Source: CAVTQY01 sp963736975 (GTDB taxonomy: Bacteria; Pseudomonadota; Alphaproteobacteria; Acetobacterales; Acetobacteraceae). From it: a stretch of 64,000 nucleotides of DNA. A program made the translations under genes and the position numbers. The notes under the pieces were generated by a model. It did not search any database. It was given only the letters and a program-made list of their open reading frames with translations, and was not told where the DNA came from. The stretch is from NCBI GenBank assembly GCA_963736975.1, contig CAVTQY010000001.1, positions 62,001-126,000 of the forward strand, in the 5' to 3' direction. Shown here in pieces: positions 60,125 through 64,000 of the stretch (positions are counted from its first letter, which is position 1; each line of letters starts with the position of its first letter).

Positions 60125-61060
60125 ATGCGATATCTTACTTACTCTCTGATCGTGCTGCTGCTCTTGGCGGGCGCGCCGGTCGTCGCTGCCTCCCCGCCTG
60201 GCGCGCTCCGAATCGAGCAGGTGGCCGCTGGCGACTATGTGCATTTTGGGCAGGTCGCGATGACCACGACGGAAAATGCCGGTGACATCGCGAATCTCGG
60301 CTTTATCATCGGACGGGACTCGGTGGCGATTGTTGATACTGGGGGCAGCGTAGCAGTGGGGGAGCGCCTTCTTGCTGCGGTGCGACAAATCACGGGCCTG
60401 CCGGTGCGCTATGTCATCAACACCCATGAGCATCCGGATCACGTTTTCGGCAACGCAGCATTCGTCGCTGCCGGCGTGACCTTCGTCGGCCATTACAATC
60501 TACCGCGGGCCTTGGCCGAGCGGGGCGAGTATTATCTCCATTCCTACCGCGACGCGCTCGGCGCCGGCGCGATTGCCAGGGTGAAAATCATCCCGCCTAT
60601 GCTGCTGGTGGCGGGTGAGACCATGCTCGATCTCGGCGGCCGCACGCTGGCACTGACCGCGTGGGCTCCTGCCGCACATACGGACTGTGATCTCACCGTG
60701 CTGGATCAGACCACCGGCACGCTCTATGCGGGAGATCTGGTATTCCTCCAACACGTTCCGGTGGTCGATGGCAGCGTGAAAGGCTGGCTGGAGGTGATTC
60801 CGCGGCTGGCCCGGATTCAGGCGACCCGCGTCGTACCCGGCCACGGCCAACAGATCGGGGCCTGGCCGGAAGCTCTCGACGATGAACGCCGCTATCTCTC
60901 GGTGATCGCGGCGGATGCGCGGCGTCTTGTCGCCGCCGGTGTGCCACTCGCCGCAGCGATCCCCGAGATCGGAACCTCTGAGCAGAACCGCTGGCGCTTG
61001 TTCGACGATTACAACGCGCGCAACGCCACGCTCGCTTTCAGCGAGGCCGAATGGGAATGA
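60125..61060 (+). CDS. Quinoprotein relay system zinc metallohydrolase (MBL fold)
   Basis: A 311-residue secreted metallo-beta-lactamase-fold hydrolase with a signal peptide (YSLIVLLLLAGAPVVAA). The metal site HxHxDH is in INTHEHPDHVFGNAAFVAAG; further ligands are AAHTDCDL and VPGHGQQ. It has LGFIIGRDSVAIVDTGG, the usual MBL strand. Homologues cluster with PQQ-dependent dehydrogenases and are called the quinoprotein relay zinc metallohydrolase; the reaction is unknown. The ATG at 60125 is chosen because it begins the signal peptide; GGGGGAG lies just upstream. Confidence 0.85.
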   Translation: MRYLTYSLIVLLLLAGAPVVAASPPGALRIEQVAAGDYVHFGQVAMTTTENAGDIANLGFIIGRDSVAIVDTGGSVAVGERLLAAVRQITGLPVRYVINTHEHPDHVFGNAAFVAAGVTFVGHYNLPRALAERGEYYLHSYRDALGAGAIARVKIIPPMLLVAGETMLDLGGRTLALTAWAPAAHTDCDLTVLDQTTGTLYAGDLVFLQHVPVVDGSVKGWLEVIPRLARIQATRVVPGHGQQIGAWPEALDDERRYLSVIAADARRLVAAGVPLAAAIPEIGTSEQNRWRLFDDYNARNATLAFSEAEWE

Positions 61061-61079
61061 CAGTGACGCAAGGCGATAT

Positions 61080-61110
61080 CCGCCACCGCCCGTTTACCGA
61101 GCGGTGGCGG
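61080..61110. terminator. Hairpin between metallohydrolase gene and pqqA
   Basis: CCGCCACCGC (61080-61089) pairs perfectly with GCGGTGGCGG (61101-61110) around an 11-base loop. It lies between two convergent genes and may end both transcripts. No U-run is seen. Confidence 0.5.
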
Positions 61111-61119
61111 CGCTCTCGA

Positions 61120-61197
61120 TCAGATCTCGGCCGGAAGGTAGCCGTTGATTTCCATGCCGATGCAGACTTCGCGAATCTTCGGACGTGTCCAGGCCAT
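61120..61197 (-). CDS. pqqA: PQQ precursor peptide
   Basis: A 25-residue peptide, MAWTRPKIREVCIGMEINGY followed by LPAEI. PqqA supplies the glutamate and tyrosine that are joined to make pyrroloquinoline quinone; they must be four apart, and here they are Glu16 and Tyr20, exactly the usual positions. GGGAGAAAACCT precedes the ATG. It is far shorter than normal gene-calling limits. No pqqB, pqqC, pqqD or pqqE is in the window. A peptide this short could be a spare PqqA copy made near the enzyme that needs the cofactor, which is inference. The residue pattern makes a chance open frame unlikely. Confidence 0.82.
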   Translation of the reverse strand: MAWTRPKIREVCIGMEINGYLPAEI

Positions 61198-61304
61198 AGG
61201 TTTTCTCCCGTTGGAGCGGCGCGCCACGAGCCGATTTACGGCGCGCTACATTCACCCTATAGGCTCGCGTGGCGGTTGTCCAGCCACGCCGGGAGGAAGA
61301 GGCG

Positions 61305-62153
61305 ATGCGATACGCGTTCAGGGCGTTCGTTCAAATTCTTGCGATCGCGATCGTCACGGCCTGGCTCAGCGGCGGGATAGCGACAGCGCAAACCGACACC
61401 GGGGTAGCGCTGCCCGATCGCTGGCCCGCGCTGGCCGGCGAGATCTTCAACAAACATCCGCTGCAGGACGGCACCGCGGTGCTGGCGATCGATGCCCCCT
61501 ATCGCGCTGATGATGCCGCGCTGGTACCAGTGACGGTCCGCAGCCTGCTCCCTGCCGAGGATACGCGCCGGATTCGCCGTATCACGCTGGTAATCGATGA
61601 AAACCCGTCGCCGCTGGCGGCGGTGTTCGAGCTTGGTCAGGATAGCGGCATCGACCGGATTTCCACGCGCGTACGCATCAACGATTACACCAACGTGCAC
61701 GCGGTCGCCGAGATGAACGACGGCACGCTCTTCGTGGTACAACGCTTCGTGAAAGCGGCGGGCGGCTGTTCGGCGCCGGCGATCAAACAGGCGGCTGGCG
61801 ATATCCCGCTCGGCACGTTGCGGTTTCGCCGGTTTCCGCCGCAGGAAGGTGCGCCCGCCGGCACCGCCGAGGCGGAGCTCATGATCCGGCATCCCAACTA
61901 TTCAGGCCTGCAGATGGACCAGTTCACGCGGCTGTATATTCCGGCGCATTTCGTCCGCTCGGTCACGCTGTGGCAGGGCGATCGGGTGTTGCTGGGCGTG
62001 CAGGGCGGGATTTCATTGTCGGAGAACCCGGCGTTCCGGTTCGACTATCGGCCGAGCGGCGCGAAAAGCATCCGTGCCGAGGTGATCGACAACAAGGACG
62101 AAAAATTCTCCGGGACGTGGGCGGCGGGCGACATGCTGTTCCCGGCCGGCTAA
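61305..62153 (+). CDS. Quinoprotein-associated SoxYZ-like carrier protein
   Basis: A 282-residue secreted protein with a signal peptide (VQILAIAIVTAWLSGGIATA). The first half resembles SoxY (RRITLVIDENPSPLAAVFEL and RVRINDYTNVHAVAEMNDGT; VKAAGGCSAP carries a Cys), the second SoxZ (PNYSGLQMDQFTRLYIPAHF, VTLWQGDRVLLGVQGGISLS). In sulfur oxidation SoxYZ carries the substrate on a cysteine; this fused form belongs to PQQ-dependent dehydrogenase clusters with unknown job. The ATG at 61305 follows GGAGGAAG. It overlaps the convergent gene by four bases. Confidence 0.83.
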   Translation: MRYAFRAFVQILAIAIVTAWLSGGIATAQTDTGVALPDRWPALAGEIFNKHPLQDGTAVLAIDAPYRADDAALVPVTVRSLLPAEDTRRIRRITLVIDENPSPLAAVFELGQDSGIDRISTRVRINDYTNVHAVAEMNDGTLFVVQRFVKAAGGCSAPAIKQAAGDIPLGTLRFRRFPPQEGAPAGTAEAELMIRHPNYSGLQMDQFTRLYIPAHFVRSVTLWQGDRVLLGVQGGISLSENPAFRFDYRPSGAKSIRAEVIDNKDEKFSGTWAAGDMLFPAG

Positions 62154-62506
62154 AAACAGCGGACCTCGGCTTCCGCCTGAGCTTCGCGCAATTGCCTGAC
62201 GAACCGGTTGGCAGGAGGCGCTCGCAGCTCGTCGCCGAGATAGCCACCTGCGCCCTGGCGCAAGCTGAGCACCGTTTCCGCCTCCACATACTCGGTATAG
62301 GGCAGGATGGAGGCGATCACATCGATCGAGCAGGAGCAGCGTTGCAGCGCGTCGCGTGTGCCGCCGTTGACATTCATGCAGGCCAGCACGTAGTCCGCGC
62401 GCGCGGCTGTCGGGTAATCGTTGACCGGCGCCGGTCGGCTGGCCCCGCCGACGGCGACGGCGGCCAGCATCACCAGCGGCAGCCAAAGGCTAGGAATGCT
62501 CTGCAT
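62150..62506 (-). CDS. Small secreted cysteine-rich protein
   Basis: A 118-residue protein with a signal peptide (LWLPLVMLAAVAVGGA) and the body RADYVLACMNVNGGTRDALQ then RCSCSIDVIASILPYTEYVE. Four cysteines, in positions C...C-x-C...C(F) near the end (EVRCF), suggest disulfide bonds or a metal site. It sits beside the SoxYZ-like gene in opposite direction, with convergent stops. I know similar proteins near XoxF clusters but not a function. Confidence 0.65.
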   Translation of the reverse strand: MQSIPSLWLPLVMLAAVAVGGASRPAPVNDYPTAARADYVLACMNVNGGTRDALQRCSCSIDVIASILPYTEYVEAETVLSLRQGAGGYLGDELRAPPANRFVRQLREAQAEAEVRCF

Positions 62507-62629
62507 GGCTTCACCCCCGATAACCCGAGCATGCTAGCACAACGGCGGAATTAGAGCGTGATCGCTTGAGGCGGACACGTCGGAAGGCGTGAATCACGCT
62601 CTCAGACCAATGAACGGAGGGAACGCAGG

Positions 62630-62941
62630 ATGATCATGGTTACCGTGATGTACCCCGCCACCGATGGCGTCAGGTTCGACATGGATTATTACCTCAAGAC
62701 GCATGTTCCGATGGTCGACGCGCGGTGGAGGTCCTGCGGCCTGCAGGATGTGAAGGTGTTGCACGGCGTTGGTGCACCGGGAGGCGGCGCGGCGACCTAT
62801 TCCGTGATCGCGCTACTGACCTTCGGCTCGGCGCAGGAATTCCAACGCGCCGTCGAACAGCACGGCAAGGAGATTCTCGGCGATATTGCAAATTTCACCG
62901 ATATCCAGCCGATTATCCAGATCAACGATGTCATTGCGTAA
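62630..62941 (+). CDS. EthD-family protein
   Basis: A 103-residue protein with the EthD ferredoxin-like barrel pattern: MVTVMYPATDGVRFDMDYYL, THVPMVDARW and VIALLTFGSAQEFQRAVEQH with ILGDIANFTDIQPIIQIND. EthD proteins are small dimers, some required for ether or steroid degradation; most are uncharacterised. GGAGGG lies about ten bases before the ATG. It is probably co-transcribed with the next secreted-protein gene, 23 bases downstream. Confidence 0.8.
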   Translation: MIMVTVMYPATDGVRFDMDYYLKTHVPMVDARWRSCGLQDVKVLHGVGAPGGGAATYSVIALLTFGSAQEFQRAVEQHGKEILGDIANFTDIQPIIQINDVIA

Positions 62942-62964
62942 CCGGAGCCGGCGAAGGGACCCGC

Positions 62965-63306
62965 ATGGTGAAACTAACAGCAGCGGTGCTGGTCTTGTTG
63001 GCCGCCGGCGCGAGCGCCCAGGCAGCGCCGGTGAAGACCCGGTTCTGGAACCTCACCGGCCAGACGATCACGCATCTCTATCTGGCGCCGGCGGGGACCA
63101 CCAACTGGGGCACCGACCAGTGCCGCAACGATCCGGACGGCAGCGTCGATGACGACGAGCGGTTGTCGATCACCGGCGTTACGGCAGGACATTATGACGC
63201 TAAGCTGACCCAGACGGGCGGCCGTGTCTGTATTGTGAAGAATGTCGCGATCAAGCCCGGGGCGATATTCTCCATCGACAAGAAGGCGCTGACGAACTGC
63301 AGTTGA
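62965..63306 (+). CDS. Small secreted protein, unknown function
   Basis: A 113-residue protein with a signal peptide (LTAAVLVLLAAGASAQA). The mature part, VKTRFWNLTGQTITHLYLAP then TDQCRNDPDGSVDDDERLSI and CIVKNVAIKPGAIFSIDKKA, is beta-rich with three cysteines and an acidic loop (DPDGSVDDDE) that resembles a calcium-binding loop by eye. No family recognised. It shares direction with the EthD gene and converges on the cytochrome gene after one base. Confidence 0.55.
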   Translation: MVKLTAAVLVLLAAGASAQAAPVKTRFWNLTGQTITHLYLAPAGTTNWGTDQCRNDPDGSVDDDERLSITGVTAGHYDAKLTQTGGRVCIVKNVAIKPGAIFSIDKKALTNCS

Positions 63307-63307
63307 T

Positions 63308-63949
63308 CTATAAGCCGCCCAGATAAGTGGCCATGGCGGCGATGTCTCCATCGGAGAAGGTCTTCAGCAGCGCCGACATCCAGGGATTGTTGCCGCGGCT
63401 TCCATCATGGAAGTCTTGCATCGTCTTGCGCAGGTAATCGACGCTCTGGCCGGCCAGGCGCGGATTGGCGCTGTCGCCCAGGAAGCCGCCGAGATGGCAT
63501 TGCGAGCACTGGCCGGATGCAGCCATCCCTTGTGCATGGACCGCGACATCGGCGGGGGCTCTGGGTTGTTGCAGATCGGGCCACGGCTTTTTCTCGAAAT
63601 GTTCCCCCAGCGCCAGCATGTCGCCGTGACTCAGCGCTTTGACGATAGGTTCCATTATCGGGTTTTTCCGCGCACCGGTCTGAAAGTCGCGCAGCTCGAG
63701 AAAGATGTAGCCGGCGTGCTGGCCCCAGATCACCGGGATCTCCTTGCTGATCGGCACGCCGTTCGTGCCGTGGCAGGCAGCGCATATCGCGGCTTTCTCG
63801 GCGATTGGGTCCGGGGCGGTGGTTTGTGCTCTCGCTGTCGATGCGAAAGCCAGCACCGCCAACAGAAGCAGGTGACCCGCCACCCTCTCCGACAAGCGGT
63901 GGGGGCGGCGGGCAGTCTTCGTCTGTCCGTCAGTCAAGCGTGAAGGCAA
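63308..63949 (-). CDS. Diheme cytochrome c (c4-like)
   Basis: A periplasmic cytochrome with two haem sites, ICAACHGTNGVP and GQCSQCHLGGFL, giving a c4-like two-domain form. The signal peptide is VAGHLLLLAVLAFASTARAQ. The start is uncertain: TTG at 63949 or a GTG near 63883 both fit the leader. It resembles cytochromes linked to alcohol or PQQ dehydrogenase electron transfer. It is convergent with the small secreted protein gene and follows a partial gene on the same strand. Confidence 0.8.
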   Translation of the reverse strand: MPSRLTDGQTKTARRPHRLSERVAGHLLLLAVLAFASTARAQTTAPDPIAEKAAICAACHGTNGVPISKEIPVIWGQHAGYIFLELRDFQTGARKNPIMEPIVKALSHGDMLALGEHFEKKPWPDLQQPRAPADVAVHAQGMAASGQCSQCHLGGFLGDSANPRLAGQSVDYLRKTMQDFHDGSRGNNPWMSALLKTFSDGDIAAMATYLGGL

Positions 63950-64000
63950 TCACGGCGTTGCCGCGCTTATAGTCGAGCTGCGTATTGCCCCCGGCGGCGA
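63934..64000 (-). CDS. Partial gene at right edge
   Basis: Only the last 22 codons are in the window, reading AAGGNTQLDYKRGNAVIAF then TLD and stop at 63934. The family cannot be told from this. It lies upstream of the diheme cytochrome on the same strand, and its end overlaps the TTG start of that gene by 16 bases, so the cytochrome may start further in or be translationally coupled. Confidence 0.4.

Overview
The window is GC-rich, gene-dense bacterial chromosome, most likely from an alphaproteobacterium. The formylmethanofuran hydrolase genes, tetrahydromethanopterin (H4MPT) enzymes and a lanthanide-type methanol dehydrogenase together indicate a methylotroph or facultative C1 oxidiser. The family is uncertain; something near the Acetobacteraceae/Rhodospirillales is an inference only. 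I see no rRNA, tRNA, CRISPR array or complete transposon.

Region 1 (1-5.2 kb) is a patch of gene remains: an IclR-type regulator, an acyl-CoA dehydrogenase cut off at an IS21-like terminal repeat, and a CoA-transferase fragment. Between them lie intact envelope genes (a small lipoprotein, an L,D-transpeptidase, a DUF2272 lipoprotein).

Region 2 (5.2-29 kb) is a catabolic island. It holds a three-part HcnABC-like amine oxidase fusion, a GMC (choline dehydrogenase-like) oxidoreductase, a peptide-type ABC importer, an enolase-superfamily enzyme, a Rieske oxygenase, a CrtI-like oxidoreductase, a choline-sulfatase, a sugar/polyol-type ABC importer, an M20 amidohydrolase and a gamma-glutamyltransferase. 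The likely theme is uptake and stripping of choline-like or other amine compounds; the substrate is not proven. Region 3 (29-35 kb) has an EmrAB-type efflux pair with a LysR regulator, a secreted protein built of six 14-residue repeats, and an MlaC-like periplasmic protein.

Region 4 (34.7-53 kb) is the H4MPT/methanofuran core. On the minus strand are a PCD-like protein, fhcB, fhcA, fhcD, fhcC, a small protein and folP. Divergent from it are mptG, mtdB, an ATP-grasp protein, mch, a second ATP-grasp protein, a CitG-like protein and fae. Then come a HisA-like protein, an MfnF-like protein, a DUF447 flavoprotein, a DHPS-related protein, an MfnE-like kinase and an MfnB-FolB fusion. Together these cover formaldehyde condensation with H4MPT (Fae), oxidation (MtdB, Mch), release of formate (FhcABCD), and much of the making of the two cofactors.

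Region 5 (52.5-64 kb) is the methanol oxidation module: xoxF, xoxG and xoxJ, a CXXCW rhodanese-like protein, the beta-propeller and ABC-binding proteins typical of PQQ-dependent systems, a zinc metallohydrolase, a SoxYZ-like carrier, two more secreted proteins, a diheme cytochrome and an isolated 25-codon pqqA. No pqqBCDE is present here. XoxF would make formaldehyde (or formate) in the periplasm and region 4 would process it in the cytoplasm.

The most unusual observation concerns the reading frames. Four otherwise well-preserved genes are broken by single +1 shifts at five sites. Every site has a TCGA core, and the only four copies of the octamer GTTCGAAC that I found in the window are four of these five sites. 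These gene breaks are therefore probably not ordinary pseudogene decay; a systematic sequence or assembly error, or a DNA-modification effect on base calling, should be considered first.
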